From: Ottelia alismoides
Lineage: Eukaryota; Streptophyta; Magnoliopsida; Alismatales; Hydrocharitaceae
NCBI GenBank assembly: GCA_037367405.1
Contig: JAZKJV010010125.1
Location: forward strand, 372,001-436,000
Length of the DNA stretch: 64,000 bases
Direction: 5' to 3'
The notes beneath the pieces are model-generated. The model was not told the origin of the DNA. It saw only the letters and a program-made list of their open reading frames with translations, and searched no databases. Positions 45,477 through 57,544 of the stretch are shown here, in pieces. A program made the translations under genes and the position numbers. Within the stretch, counting starts at the first letter, position 1. Each line of letters opens with the position of its first letter.

Positions 45477-48400
45477 AAAACAAGCCATGATCTTTCAATA
45501 TATAAAATTAATGGGCTTGTTTTGACCATTATCTGACAAAGCTGCGGTATCTTACCCGCATGTCTGCTTTGGTTATCCCATGTCGCTTCTTTGTTACAAT
45601 GTTGGTGTCATTGTATTCTGTCTTGGGAAATTTCTTTGATGCGAGGTTTCTTTATAGTATTATCGAGTATCTGTACCGGTCTCTCCTCATATGTCAAGTC
45701 TGGCTCCACGTTAAGGTTTTCGTAGATGATGATGTGTTGAGGTCGTGTACGTACTTCCTTAGATTGGATACCTATATGGTTGATAGGTGTAGAGGAAGGA
45801 CCGCTCGATATACCACCATATTCTTACGAGTAATAATTTCAAATGATCTAAAATATCGGCGTTAATTTGCCGTAGACATCAAAGACATCAAATCTCTGTA
45901 TTTCTTTCGTGGAAGATACTCGTAGGAACACACAATCTCCTATATGTGTTTACAGATATTTGATCAGTATGAGAGGTTAAATTGAATACTGAGAAGTCAT
46001 ATTTTGAATGGATAAAGAGAAGATGTTCAGATTACTTGAAACTCTATATCTCTTCTCTGACGATATGTATAGTTTTTCTGGCGGCTCTGAGCCATCAGAA
46101 GCCTTTACCTCATGAGATCAACAATCGTAGTAGTTTTCTCTAAGAGATCTACGAGGTACAGAGCGTGTTTACCTATCGTACGCGAGCTGAGAAGTATGAG
46201 GCATCTCCACCTGTATAGGGCTTCGAATGTTGCCATACCAATACTTAGAATGATGGTTGTTGTATAGAAATTTTACCAACGATAGGTGGTCCTTCTAGGA
46301 TCTTTTCCACTCTAGAGTTCATGCATCTAACAAATTACAAAGTTTCTGAATAGCACTCTTGCTCTATCTATCGATATGTGGACGATATGCGGAACTCTCA
46401 TTTTTTTTAGTCTGTAAAAAATGCTGGCATAAATTGGTGCCAGTAGTGAAATGTATACATCGAGTCTCTGTCATCATGTCAGACATTACCTTGCGTGGTA
46501 TATCATGAAGCCTGATAACGTTATGTACATACAATCTTGCCAACCTAATGTAGCATAGGTCATACTGATAGGTATGAAATGGGCTGATCAATCTATCGAC
46601 AATGACTAAATAGCATCGTGACCATCTGGTGTCTTCGACAATCCATAGAGATACTCTTTCATTTGGGAATGAAAGAGACTGTAATAACCATGGTGGTCTC
46701 CTATGCTAAGCCCTGACCATTTGACAAGTCATGCATCTGCTAACCTGATGTGGTGCATCGCACTTCATCCCGACCCGTCAGAATGTTGGCGCAGATTACG
46801 ATATATTTCCGTACTGCCAGGATAAGAAGACAGTTGTGAGATGCGTGCCTCATCAAGAATCTCTAGGCAATTGCTCATCGTTGGACACAACGATGTAGCC
46901 ATCCTTTCATAAAGTAGACTTAGTCTTCACATAATTATCACTTTTGCCCTTGTTAGCACGCATGTATTTGTCTCAATCCAAGGACTTGATCTTTGGCCTT
47001 CTAATATGCAATTCTAAAGACCGTTGAATCGTTGATGCATGACAGTATATATAGATGCACTCTCATATGGATGCTAATTAGTCAAAGCTTGTGAGTACAT
47101 CCCACGTGTATAGCTAGTTTATCGCATGTGCATGAGCTTTCCTTCTAAGCGCATCTGCCACCATGTTCCTTTACCAGAATGGTAAGACATCGTCTCATAT
47201 TTATCTCCTTCTGAACAAAGGCGTTCTTTAAATTCTTGCGATCTACGAAAATCTTGAAATTCACCTTATAGAGATAGTGGCGTCGGATCTTTCAAAGCAA
47301 AACCAATTATCGTCAATTCTAAGTTACGGACGAGGGTAATTCCGCTCATGCGACCTCAATTGATGTGATGCATAAACAATCACGTGACCCAGTTGCATCA
47401 GAACCGCTCCTAAACCTTCTCTTGAAGCATTTGTATATACAGCATTGTCCTGAGTGCCTGGAGGAAATGCAAAGATATGTACAGCCGTCAATCTTTCCTT
47501 CAATGTCCTAAAGGCCTGCTCCAGAAATGGCATGCCCAAGGAATGAGACCTGGGATAATTAGAACCCACATTTACTAAACTTGATATACAACTTGTACTC
47601 TTGACGTATGTCCATGACTGTCTTTAGATTATTGATGTGATCCCTAATCATTTCGGGAATATATCAACATATCGTCAATGCATACAATCACAAATTCGTC
47701 CAAGTATGGACGGAAATCATGTTCGTCATATCCATAAAAGTTGTAGGGGCATTTGTGTGCCCAAACGACATTATGACAAACTCATAATGTCCATATCGAG
47801 TCTTCAATGTTATCTTCGGACTATCTGACTCTTGAATCCTCTGTTGATGGTAGCCAGATTGGAGATCTATCTTTGAAAACATCGAAGATCCATGTAGTTG
47901 ATCGAACGAATAATAGATGTGTGGTAGAGGATAATAGTTCTCCACTATTTCTCGTTCAGTTGTATGTAATCAATGCATAATTTCATTGATCCATCCTTCT
48001 TTCTGACGAAAGAAGTAGAGCACCCCAAGGTGAAGTTTTCGGTCTTATGAAACCTAAGTCAAGTGACTCATGCATTGCATCTTCAACTTTCTCAGGTCAG
48101 CCAGTGACATGAGATACGGAGCCATCAAGACTGGTTGTCTATCTGGTAGTAACGTGATCTCGAGCTCAATCTCTCTCTCAGACAGTAAACCTGGCAAATC
48201 ATTTGAAAACACATCAGAGTAATATGACACTATCATGATGTTCTGAGCCATCGGCTCTGTAAGATATCTCTCTGACAGAATCTAGGAATGTGTCGTATTC
48301 TCGATGTATGAGTCTCCGAGTTCTCAATACTGAAATGTGCTTCATTTAGAGTCATGTAATGTACCCTTATAGGTAAACTCGGGTAAGTCTGGAATACTAA

Positions 48401-48900
48401 AGACGACCGTCTTCATGAAGTGATTACCCAGGGCATGATGAGTTGACAACCAATCCATGCCAAATATCAGGTCAAACTTATCAAACTATAATGGTATAAA
48501 ATATGCGATCATCCCGTGACTACCAATCAACATTGGTAATCCTTTACTATCAACTTTATGATGAACAACTGGCCACCTGGCCTACGGATGTGACAAGGAC
48601 GATCTATGGCATATGCAACTCTACCTACTGAAGCTAGAAACTCGGAGTTCGTTTATCGCTTCAGAATTAATTAAAACATAGAAAGATCGGTTCAGGATGC
48701 CATGGTTCTATGTAAGAACCGATATCATTAATAGTTAATATTCATGGATATTTCTAACTATGCTTTTTCTCTTCTTGGGATGCAACATGGAAATTCGTTG
48801 CAATCGGTGACATATGTGGTTATGGAAATTGGAATGTCATATTTCCCTTTCAGATTCGCAACAAGTCAAAGAACTGTCGCTATTCAAGACCTAATGCGAT
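45477..48900 (-). pseudogene. G3 pol: protease, RT, RNase H and integrase relics
   Basis: Minus-sense pieces in Ty3/gypsy order. Protease end: LIFGMDWLSTHHAL (about 48460). Linker: REIELEITLLPDRQPV and LADLRKLK (about 48150-48080). [40 protein letters not shown] and TNAPTTFMD (47930-47740). RNase [29 protein letters not shown] and [10 protein letters not shown] (47520-47340). Integrase: LARLYVHNVIRLHDIP (about 46530). Frames shift many times between them. The GHYEF/MSFG/TNAP signature fits chromoviruses of the Tekay/Del group. It is non-functional throughout. Confidence 0.8.
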
Positions 48901-48941
48901 CGGAACTATAATACTACGAATGTATGTAGCAGGGTACCACT

Positions 48942-48953
48942 GCTCTGATACCA
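48942..48953 (-). promoter_or_regulatory. Primer-binding site of G3
   Basis: Plus-strand GCTCTGATACCA is the 3' end of initiator-Met tRNA, giving TGGTATCAGAGC in minus sense three bases from the LTR edge. Only about 40 bases separate it from protease-like sequence, so gag has been deleted. Confidence 0.9.
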
Positions 48954-49814
48954 AACTGTAAGGCCCGCTCCTTCTCGGATCTGGGAAACCCGTTTACACA
49001 TCATCCGTAATACCATGTTCTCTAGAAATCGCATTAGCGAACTAGAAATTAGGGAAATTTTTTTTTACGAATGACATTCACAAATTAACTAGTAAGCCAC
49101 AGAACTACAGTATGTCACAATTATATTGCATAAAATTTCCATATCAGTTTATATGTAACAACAGAAATTGCATTATATACATGTATCCCAATTTTATCAG
49201 AAGAGAAATAAAAGCATAAGTATCTTGAACAAACTATAACATGCATACCTAATATGTTTTACTGCAGAAACTGACATTCAACTCTCCTAATACAACGGTG
49301 CAGGTATTTTACCTGCAATCCATGGAATAGGGAGAAAAGAACATCAACAATTGTTGAGTAAATCTTAATTAATTAAAATAACAGGAAATTTAGTGGTTCC
49401 AAAAGAAAGCAAATAATTTGGCCCTGACAGTTAAAATTTAAAGCTACTTGCAATGAAACAGGCTTTCAAGTTGTTTGGTATGTAAAACCCCAGTCTACTC
49501 ATCCTACACTAATTACCCACATAATCATTTATATATAAATATCATATGGTCCATAACTTTCTATTAATTATAATATAAGTTTGATTGGTCTTGAGAATGT
49601 GAATGATGAGACTCTGATATAATCATTATCTCTATTAATGCTTATAACGATGTTTAAGAATCTTGTGGATTGATCATAGTAAGAGTATATGATGGATATG
49701 GGGATTTGATTCTTTCCTTGTTGATTTTCTCGTGCTTAGTGGATAGTCTAATCAGGATGATTTTCATTATAGGGTCTTTTCTCTTTGCCAGGATTTATTG
49801 GCAGAAAAGTAACT

Positions 49815-49990
49815 AGTTCAACGGAAACCAACTCAACTGTAACCAAGCTTCCATGTAACCAATTCAACTGTAATTCAACTTTAGCCAACTCAATTGTGAC
49901 TCAATCCAATCTCAAATGTATCTTTTTCAGATTCAACTGTAACTGAATCAGATGTAGTCATAGAGGATTCATATGTATACATGGATGATT
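49815..49990. repeat. Degenerate CAACTGTAA repeats in the G3 LTR
   Basis: CAACTGTAAC-like words recur at irregular 20-50 bp spacing (CTCAACTGTAACCAA, TTCAACTGTAATTCAA, CTCAATTGTGACTC, TTCAACTGTAACTGAAT). It is a local minisatellite-like expansion. Confidence 0.6.
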
Positions 49991-51994
49991 CGGATGTAGC
50001 ATCGCCAAGTCTGCTGGCGAAAAATAAACAAAACTCAAGCAGTGAGGTAGCCTACAAAAGGCTCTTCCGTCTCGCCCTCTAATTGGAAGGGCGGTCCAAT
50101 AGAGGGATAGGTCTACTCCAAAACTACGCCACTGAGACGGGTGAGAGACTCTCTAGAAAAGTCGCTCTAAAAGAAAAACCGGCCCGACCGGTACGGGCTA
50201 ACGAGCTCGAAAAACTAAAACCAAGGGTCCTCCAGCCTAGGTACCCTAAAGAACAAGGGTCAGCGGAACTGGTCTTTAAAAGAAAACCTGTGGATCCCAG
50301 AGAGGCGTAAAAACTGCGAGCGCTCGCGAAAAACCGAGAAGAGACTGAGATCCAAGACCCGCGCACAAAACGGCCGCTGCCCTAACTGGGCTTCCTAATC
50401 TCCCGCCCAGCTGAGGGTCACCGCACCCTCGCACAGTCAGACGTAAAGGTCACCATGACTGGCACTCATTATATATCAGTCATTACTGAATCATCGTCAC
50501 TGTCTTGATTCATCATTCTCTCTCAATTTCTGTTGTGATTAACTTTACAGATCTAGGTATGTCGACAATCTTATGGAATAGTGATCCATAATTGTGATTC
50601 ATACTTAAATGATTGATGATGAAAATTTTCAGTCATTGATCATAGATTATCTCGAAATTTGGCACATGCTTGTGGATCTAGATTATATAAATCACTTGAT
50701 TACGGATTCTATCCATATTCTAATGAGAGAACTTAATAATGATAGGGAAAATCCTTCCGAGGTTGTAAGTAGTTTGTCATATTTTTAAACTACTGAGGTA
50801 TCACGCCTTCTTTAGGATACTATATTGGAAGAAGAGATGATGTACATCACATAAGCCTACAATATCCCGTATTAAGGAGATTGAAGATATTAATTCCAAG
50901 ACCTAGTGTGATGAAAAAGGCTTTATACTAATGAACTCAACAATTCCAAGGTTCTCTTGTGATAATAGCATAGTTGAATACTTTCAACTTTCAATAAGCA
51001 ATGTAAATATGATTTTCTCTTTTCAGTAGTTAACTGAATATGTTGATCAGCTGCTTGTAGATCAGTAATAAACTTGAGATCATGCAATCCATAACCACCT
51101 AAGTAGATGCTTTCAAGCAGCAACATTCTTACATCGAGGATAGAAAACTAGCTAATAATTACTTGATGAACCCTTCAGGCTTATACCAAAGAAATTTGAA
51201 TTTCTGGATAAAGACTGCAAAACCTCTTTTTTTCTTTCTTTTTTTTTTTACAGATTAAATCTTTGGAGTCTTTTCCTTTATAGAGTAAATTTTGTTGATA
51301 GTAAAGGGAGTTAACATCAATGTTATGCTCTACATAAGAGGTTAATATTCCAAAATATATTCAATCCTCCAACCTTCCTACATGCTCCCTAAATATTCTC
51401 ATCTATAGTCATATCTGGTGTACTAATTATATCCCTTAAATTTCTCATGAATATTTACTATTATTGCTATTATTATTATTGCTCATTACACATCGTGGCA
51501 TCACAATTAGTCACTTTTTAAATCCAATTCATATCATATTGCTAATCTGATCCAAATAATATTCTACCATAAACCAGTCTGCACATACGGGAAACCTTTG
51601 AGCAGTGCATACCATCTTTGATTACAAGTTATCTATATCGTAAGAAGGATTAATAGAGTAGAAATTATAGTATAACTTATTGTTCTTTACATAATTTTTT
51701 TTTGACATTATTGATAATGTGATACACCCAATGAAGCTAGTTAAATAATATGACCAACAAACAAGAAATGGACTTACGTGTTAACATAACGCAGGAAGAT
51801 AAGAAGTCTTAGTGATAACAATTAATAATATTGATGTGGACTCAAATCAAATATATTGAATGTCTTAGGTATAATGAGTCAAAATTGAAAACAGAGTGCC
51901 AAAATCATCCTAAAAGCATCAGCATGAAAGCCTAATGGAACTTGAATTGCTAGTAGTAAGCATTGAGATCTGAATGTACGACATGATTGGTAGC

Positions 51995-52720
51995 AAGAGG
52001 ACTTTAAATTGTACAAAACATGGACTGCAGCAAGAGGAGGGGAAGATTGTACCTTTGGATCCTCAAATTTTGGAGATCCAAATGCATGCATCAAGGAATT
52101 GCAGTTGCAACAGCTTGCAAGTGAAGAGGAGCAGTTTCTGTTGTTCAAACTTGGCTCCAGGTATCCCTTCAAATGCAGTAGGGCTGATGGATGGACAGCA
52201 TCAGTGGTAATGGTTGGAGGAACACCAAAATTGAGGGAAAAGAAAAACTATTGCTTCAGTTTTAAGCAGAGGAAAGCAGCAGCTCCACTTGTTGGAGCTC
52301 CAACACGAGGGAATGGCTCCAATAGCAGTTGCATGCTGCTGGATATTTGTTACAGCAATAAGAGGAGGGGTAAATGTACCTTGATCCTTTAAAGTTTTGG
52401 AGAGAAAACTTCCATGCAACTGCAGATTTCTGAAGGAACAGTAGCAGATTTTTCCAATAGCTTCTAACATCAATTTTTGCTTCAACATGCAGCAATAAGG
52501 AGGTGGACAGCAGCCCCACCTTCCAACAGAAATAACAAAAAGAGAGAAAGAAAGGGGCTCTATGGCTGGGAGTTGGGAGAAATAGGAAGAAAGAGGGGAG
52601 ATTGTACCTTGATCTCAAAGTTTGGAGATCATCTTTGGGCTTCAATTAATGACATGCAGCACTGGAGAACTGAGTTGTTGCCTGGAGAACTGTTTGCAAC
52701 ATCTTGAGCTGAGAATGTGC
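51995..52720. repeat. Three diverged repeat units in the G3 LTR
   Basis: Units centre on TTGTACCTTTGGATCCTC (about 52048), ATGTACCTTGATCCTTT (about 52372) and TTGTACCTTGATCTCAAAG (about 52602), each followed by TTTGGAGA. CAGCAATAAGAGGAGG-type text recurs before them. They lie just downstream (minus sense) of the LTR TATA box. Confidence 0.6.
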
Positions 52721-52895
52721 TGCTTCTTTTTGGGAGAATTGCAGCATCAATAATTGAAGAGGAGAAAGGGCTGGAGGGATGCCTATTGGACTGTCTGGTC
52801 AGGGCTGGAATTGCAGCAAAATGTGGAAGATATAGCTCCTACGGCTGGAGCAAATGGAGAGAAAATAGGAATAAAAGGGGGAGAGTGGTTTGGTG

Positions 52896-52905
52896 TTTAT
52901 ATAAG
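52896..52905 (-). promoter_or_regulatory. TATA box in the G3 LTR
   Basis: Minus-sense CTTATATAAACACC lies about 610 bp from the LTR start, followed by a pyrimidine-rich initiator-like region. The usual U3 position. Confidence 0.55.
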
Positions 52906-53511
52906 TTAGGAGAGGGGCTTTGTTGTCCAAGTGGAGACACCTACAAGAACATGTGGAGAGAACCAAGTGACTATTGTACACAACAGTCTGCTGTCCAGAT
53001 TGAAATAATTTTTTTTTTATTTTTAACAGTAGTTTTCTTATATTTAGAAATCGAAGTTGACCGTATAAGCACCTCGAGTGTCGGACTTTTGTGTACAATA
53101 GCTCGTTTTGACCGTCTCTGAATGACGATCAATATGAGTATAATATTCATATACTTCGGGTCGATGATGAATCCCCGAAATTTCCGGAATACGGTCTTGA
53201 TTGGTTATTAAATTTTACAATTTTAAAATATCAAACGACCTCCGATCGACGAACGGTCGATTTCGTTGGTCTTATTTTGTCGAATCGGATTTTTGGGTGG
53301 TCTCGGTTTGTTTTGCGGTTTCCGAATTTGCATCGCGGCTTTTTCGGGCACGCATTACGATGCGATCGATTTTTGATCGATTTTACCCGAACGACTTTTG
53401 ATTCACGATCAATTGATCGATTTATGATATTTAACGTTGATTATTAACTTTATTGAGTTACACGGACCCTAATCGGGTCGGGTTCGGGTTTGTACAGATC
53501 CGGATGTTACA

Positions 53512-55260
53512 GATGCTATCTAGTGAATCGTATGCCAACCTCTGTCTTAGGTGAGAAAGTTCCTCTTTCACTTGTCTTCCCTGATAAGGAATTATTCTCG
53601 CTTACTCCTCGTGTCTTTGGGTCGATTGCTTTTGTCCATCAGCTCTCTCCAGGACTTGACAAGCTCTCACCTAGGGCTGTCAAGTGTGTATTTGTTCGGT
53701 ACTCTCGTATACAGAAGGGTTACCGATGCTATGATCCTTTGAACATGAAATATTATATCAGTGCGGATGTCACATTTTTTGAGTCTGTGATGTATTTCTC
53801 CCCTGTATGTGACAGGTTGACTTCCTCCACTACTGATGATGAGATTTATGTGCCACCTCCTCCTATGTGGTTGTCCGTTCCCATACCAGTTCCTGTTGTT
53901 GCACCACCACCATCACCACCACCACCACCTTCACATCCACCTGTACACCTTTACCACGATTCTATACCCGTCGTCATGTCCCTGCTCATGTAACTCGTCA
54001 ATCATCCACTACGCCTCAGGATTGTCCAGGTAACATTATTAATGATGGGTCTGACGATGTGCATGTGCAGGGATCTCTGCAGGAGAATATCATACCAGCG
54101 AGTACGATTGTTGATGATTTGAATGTACCTATTGCCTTACGAAAGCAGAAGCGTACATGTGCATCCGATCCATTTGCTTCACATGTTTCTTTCCATCGCC
54201 TTACTGGAGATTTTCAGCGGTTTGTTGTGGCCTTATCTACCGTAGAAATACTACGGAATTATCAGGACGCATTGAAGGAGAGTTGTTGGCATTATGCCAT
54301 GGAGGAAATGGATGCTTTGAGGTCACTGGGTACATGGAGCTTGGTTTCTACTCCTCCAGGAGCCTCTGTTGTCAGTTGTAAATGGGTATTTACTGTCAAA
54401 TATCATGCAGATGGCAGGCTTGATCGTTACAAAGCAAGGCTAGTGGCACGTGGGTTTACTCAAACCTATGGCGTAGATTATATGAACACATTTTCTCCAG
54501 TTGCGTGTCACTCCACTCTATGTGCCCTTTCAGTAGTTGTGGTACGTGATTGGCCCTTGTTTCAACTTGACGTTAAAAATGTATTTTTAGATGGGGATCT
54601 GCAGGAAGAAGTCTACATGCAGCAGCCTCCGGGGTTTGCTGCTGACGGGGAGAGTCACATGGTGTGTAGACTTCACAAGGCAATATATTGCCTTAAACAA
54701 AGCACGCGGGCATGGTTTCAGAAGCTTTCTGACCTGATTCAGAAGCAAGGGTTCAAAAGATCAAATGCATATCATTCTTTGTTTGTTCAGAAGACTCCCA
54801 GAGGCACTGTTGTTATCATGGTTTATGTTGATGATATACTCGTTACGGGAGATGATATATCGGGAATAAAGATGGCAAAAGCATTTCTAAGACATCAGTT
54901 TGTTACCAAGGACCTTGGTACCCTACGATATTTTCTTGGGTTGGAATTTGCTAGGAATGCGCAGGGTCTCGTGATGACCCAAAGGAAGTATATTACAGAC
55001 ATGCTTGTTGAGACAGGCATGATTGGCTGTCGACCCTCGACTACTCCCATGGATCCTAGCATGAAGTTATATGATGATGATACAGATAAGGTTGACAGGA
55101 GAAGATATAGAGAGATGGTGCGAAAACTTCTTTATATTACTATCACCAGACCTGACATCGCTTTTGCAGCGAGTCGGGTGAGTCAATTCATGGAACAGCC
55201 CAGACAGGTACACATGGATACCATATACATGATAATGAGATATCTAAAGTCGTCTCCAGG
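53512..55260 (+). pseudogene. C2 integrase end and reverse transcriptase
   Basis: Resumes with CYLVNRMPTSVLGEK and KGYRCYDP. A Pro-rich linker follows, where a frame change (about 53870-53990) leads into a frame open to 55260. RT motifs are all present: [65 protein letters not shown] and VYVDDILVTGDD (about 54820), then GTLRYFLGLEFARN and ITRPDIAFAASRV. The open RT-bearing ORF is about 460 codons, the best preserved pol segment of the copia family here. It is cut by T1. Confidence 0.88.
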
Positions 55261-55697
55261 TGATGCAGAATGAAATCGGAGACGGCGGGAAATAAAATAT
55301 TTTTTTATGGTGGAATTTCGGTGGAGAAAGAGAGGGGTTGAGAGAGAAGAAACTCGTCGGGAATGAGGGGTTGAGGGAAAAGAAACGCGAAGACTGCGTA
55401 GGGGAGAAGAGAGAGACGGATATAAAGATCTCAAATTTTCATTAACTTGAACTGTTGAACACAATGGACCCTCATTCCTTTATATAGGAGGGATGAGATT
55501 ACAAAAATAGAAAAATAACTGATTATCCTAAATTAACTCTAACTAATTAACCGAATACTACCTAATTTGAAATTCAAATTAAGACTAATTGAGATCACAC
55601 GCGATCTCTTTATTTAAATTAAATTGCGACAACTTAACGTAAATAAAATTAACCACTATTAAAATTTCGGACCTATTTTCTGGTCCACGCTGCATCA
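55261..55697 (-). repeat. 3' LTR of T1
   Basis: 437 bp. In minus sense it starts TGATGCAGCG and ends TCTGCATCA. TATATAAA in minus sense (plus 55479-55486) is a good TATA box. The PPT (minus TTTAAAGCGGGGAGT, plus 55698-55712) abuts it. Confidence 0.9.
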
Positions 55698-55779
55698 ACT
55701 CCCCGCTTTAAAAATTCGTCTCCCGATGAATTGCTTAATGTAGGTGCGTCGTTGGAGTGTTCATCCTTGAATTGTGGCT

Positions 55780-56922
55780 TCAATTTCCTCCAATTCGATC
55801 CTTTTCAACGTTACGTTTGTAGTTCTTTCCAATTGTAGGGCATCTCTGCAATTTTCGTACCCCGTCATTACAACTTATATTGTTAGAGGAGCCTTTGAAC
55901 CTTCCCTTTGAATAAAAACTTTTGCTTGGAGGGGGTTCTGTGTAATTTCTCCCACTTAATTTCTCAAGGGATTTCCAATCCCACCTGTCACGGGACTCAA
56001 ACCCCGTAACCATCGGGTTCCCTGTTAGGGTTTGCCCGAGTCCCTCGTGTATATGGCGCGGGCGGCGCGCGCTGGGGAGGATGGATGACGCGTGCGGGGC
56101 ATGCGACGGCGCTGGGGCGAGCGGTTGGGTTGCCGCGTGGAGAACTGGAGGAGGTGAAGCGCGGGGTCGGCAGGTGGCTGTTGGGGACAATGCGTGGTCG
56201 CAAGGGGGACTGCAGAAGCGCGCGGCCTTGCGCGCGGTGGCTGCGCGGGGAAACATCACCAGCGGCGAGGGCGACGAGGTCTTGGGCGCGATCGTGGGAT
56301 GGAGGGATCGCGCAGAGACGCCGAGCCGCCCGTACAGGAGAAAGCGGGGCCTGGGAGCTCTGGATGCGCGCAGGAGGCGCCGCAGGGGGGCGGCCACACG
56401 CTGCGGTGCTGGAGGAGTCGGTGGCGGAGTGCGACGGGGCCCCAGGGGTGCGGGCCAGCCACTGTTGGGCTGCAGTGGGGCCGGGGCAGACACCGGGGGT
56501 GCTATCGGCGACGGCGGCTGATCTGAAATCTTTTGGACAGCAACATCGATTGCAAAAATTTTGAGATTTTCATATTCTTCTTCCATAGGACCTTCGTCGA
56601 AGATAGGCCCATGGTCCTCCTTTGCTTCTTGCACAATAGTTGTATCAAATAAACCTTCATTGGGACGGAACATACCTTCATTTTCTAGGTCGGAATCGGA
56701 TTGAACAGCAGGTATAGCGTTCTGATTTTGGTCGTCGACATGCGAATCTTCTTCGATTTGCGCGTCTAACCATGCTTGTACCTTGATGCATGATATAAGT
56801 CGCTGCTGGAACTTCTTTGAACGTGAATGCGAGCGCGAACCATGAGATAGACGGTTGAGATCAAACTTCAAACGCCAATACTCGACAGGATCGTCGAATC
56901 GTAGGAATGATTCGGTATCCAT
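55780..56922 (-). CDS. T1 ORF, 380 aa, unidentified (gag-like?)
   Basis: The ATG (56922-56920) follows the PBS with no gap, and the stop is about 70 bases before the PPT, so the ORF defines the element. Residues 1-150 are polar/acidic (MDTESFLRFDDPVEYWRLKF, EEEYENLKIFAID). Residues about 150-300 are Pro/Ala/Arg-rich from GC-rich DNA. Residues 310-380 are basic and Ser/Asn-rich (KSFYSKGRFKGSSNN) with no CCHC knuckle. It is open although its ends are not GC-rich, and the flanking LTRs are near identical, so it may be a live protein. Nucleic-acid binding via the basic tail is a guess. The family is not recognised. Confidence 0.55.
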   Translation of the reverse strand: MDTESFLRFDDPVEYWRLKFDLNRLSHGSRSHSRSKKFQQRLISCIKVQAWLDAQIEEDSHVDDQNQNAIPAVQSDSDLENEGMFRPNEGLFDTTIVQEAKEDHGPIFDEGPMEEEYENLKIFAIDVAVQKISDQPPSPIAPPVSAPAPLQPNSGWPAPLGPRRTPPPTPPAPQRVAAPLRRLLRASRAPRPRFLLYGRLGVSARSLHPTIAPKTSSPSPLVMFPRAATARKAARFCSPPCDHALSPTATCRPRASPPPVLHAATQPLAPAPSHAPHASSILPSARRPRHIHEGLGQTLTGNPMVTGFESRDRWDWKSLEKLSGRNYTEPPPSKSFYSKGRFKGSSNNISCNDGVRKLQRCPTIGKNYKRNVEKDRIGGN

Positions 56923-56934
56923 GCTCTGATACCA
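56923..56934 (-). promoter_or_regulatory. Primer-binding site of T1
   Basis: Plus-strand GCTCTGATACCA gives TGGTATCAGAGC in minus sense (initiator-Met tRNA), two bases inside the 5' LTR and immediately before the ORF start codon. Confidence 0.92.
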
Positions 56935-56936
56935 AA

Positions 56937-57373
56937 TGATGCAGAATGAAATCAGAGACGGCGGGAAATAAAATATTTTTTTATGGTGGAATTTCGGTGG
57001 AGAAAGAGAGGGGTTGAGAGAGAAGAAACTCGTCGGGAATGAGGGGTTGAGGGAAAAGAAACGCGAAGACTGCGTAGGGGAGAAGAGAGAGACGGATATA
57101 AAGATCTCAAATTTTCATTAACTTGAACTGTTGAACACAATGGACCCTCATTCCTTTATATAGGAGGGATGAGATTACAAAAATAGAAAAATAACTGATT
57201 ATCCTAAATTAACTCTAACTAATTAACCGAATACTACCTAATTTGAAATTCAAATTAAGACTAATTGAGATCACACGCGATCTCTTTATTTAAATTAAAT
57301 TACGACAACTTAACGTAAATAAAATTAACCACTATTAAAATTTCGGACCTATTTTCTGGTCCACGCTGCATCA
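56937..57373 (-). repeat. 5' LTR of T1
   Basis: 437 bp, same length as 55261-55697. Visible differences are A for G at the 18th base and A for G near 57302. It is followed by the CCAGG duplication. Confidence 0.92.
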
Positions 57374-57544
57374 CCAGGCGCCGGACTACTGTTCAGGAAA
57401 GAAACAAATATCTCAGTTTCTGCATGTGCTGATGCGGATTATGCAGGATGTCTTAAGGATCGGAAGTCTACTTCAGGTTTTGCAGTATTTGTTGGCAGTT
57501 CTTTGATTTCTTGGAAAAGCAAGAAACAAACAGTGGTCGCTAGA
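57374..57544 (+). pseudogene. C2 RNase H fragment
   Basis: Continues the C2 frame after T1: GLLFRKETNISVSACADADY, AGCLKDRKSTSGFAVFVG and WKSKKQTVVAR. It is cut at 57544 by N2 in the middle of the ARSSAESEYR motif. Confidence 0.85.

Larger units (their letters stand above)
45353..53511 (-). mobile_element. G3: 3'-deleted Tekay/Del-like gypsy element in C2
   Basis: In minus sense: a 5' LTR (53511-48957), a PBS, almost no gag, then decayed protease, RT, RNase H and integrase down to the pol terminus. The PPT and 3' LTR are missing. The LTR begins TGTAACATCCGGAT and ends GGCCTTACA, as in Tekay/Del chromoviruses. The copia reading on both sides shares ATGCTAT (45350-45356 and 53513-53519), which contains the probable TSD. 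Confidence 0.75.
48957..53511 (-). repeat. 5' LTR of G3 (4555 bp, unpaired)
   Basis: Plus-strand TGTAAGGCCCGCTCC...GGATGTTACA. It contains a TATA box in minus sense at 52896-52905, imperfect CAACTGTAA repeats (49815-49990) and three diverged copies of a GTACCTTGATC-centred block (51995-52720). A more GC-rich patch at 50045-50430 holds a 75-codon ORF of no known family that is not called. The length is unusual and may include an unrecognised insertion. Confidence 0.7.
55261..57373 (-). mobile_element. T1: young 2.1-kb LTR retroelement in C2
   Basis: Two 437-bp LTRs (55261-55697 and 56937-57373), TGATGCAG...CTGCATCA, with about two differences by eye. The TSD is CCAGG (55256-55260 and 57374-57378). 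PBS and PPT are in minus sense. The internal 1.24 kb is filled by one ORF. Its size and single ORF recall TR-GAG/TRIM-type non-autonomous elements. No zinc knuckle, protease or RT is visible. Confidence 0.92.

Noticed and set aside
50083..50310. 75-codon plus ORF in the G3 LTR
   Set aside because: Lys/Glu/Arg-rich, with no family resemblance and no supporting signals. It lies inside an LTR.
56081..56564. Plus-strand ORFs of 146-159 codons antisense to the T1 ORF
   Set aside because: Shadows of the GC-rich middle of the minus-strand ORF. They lack the link to PBS and PPT that supports the minus frame.
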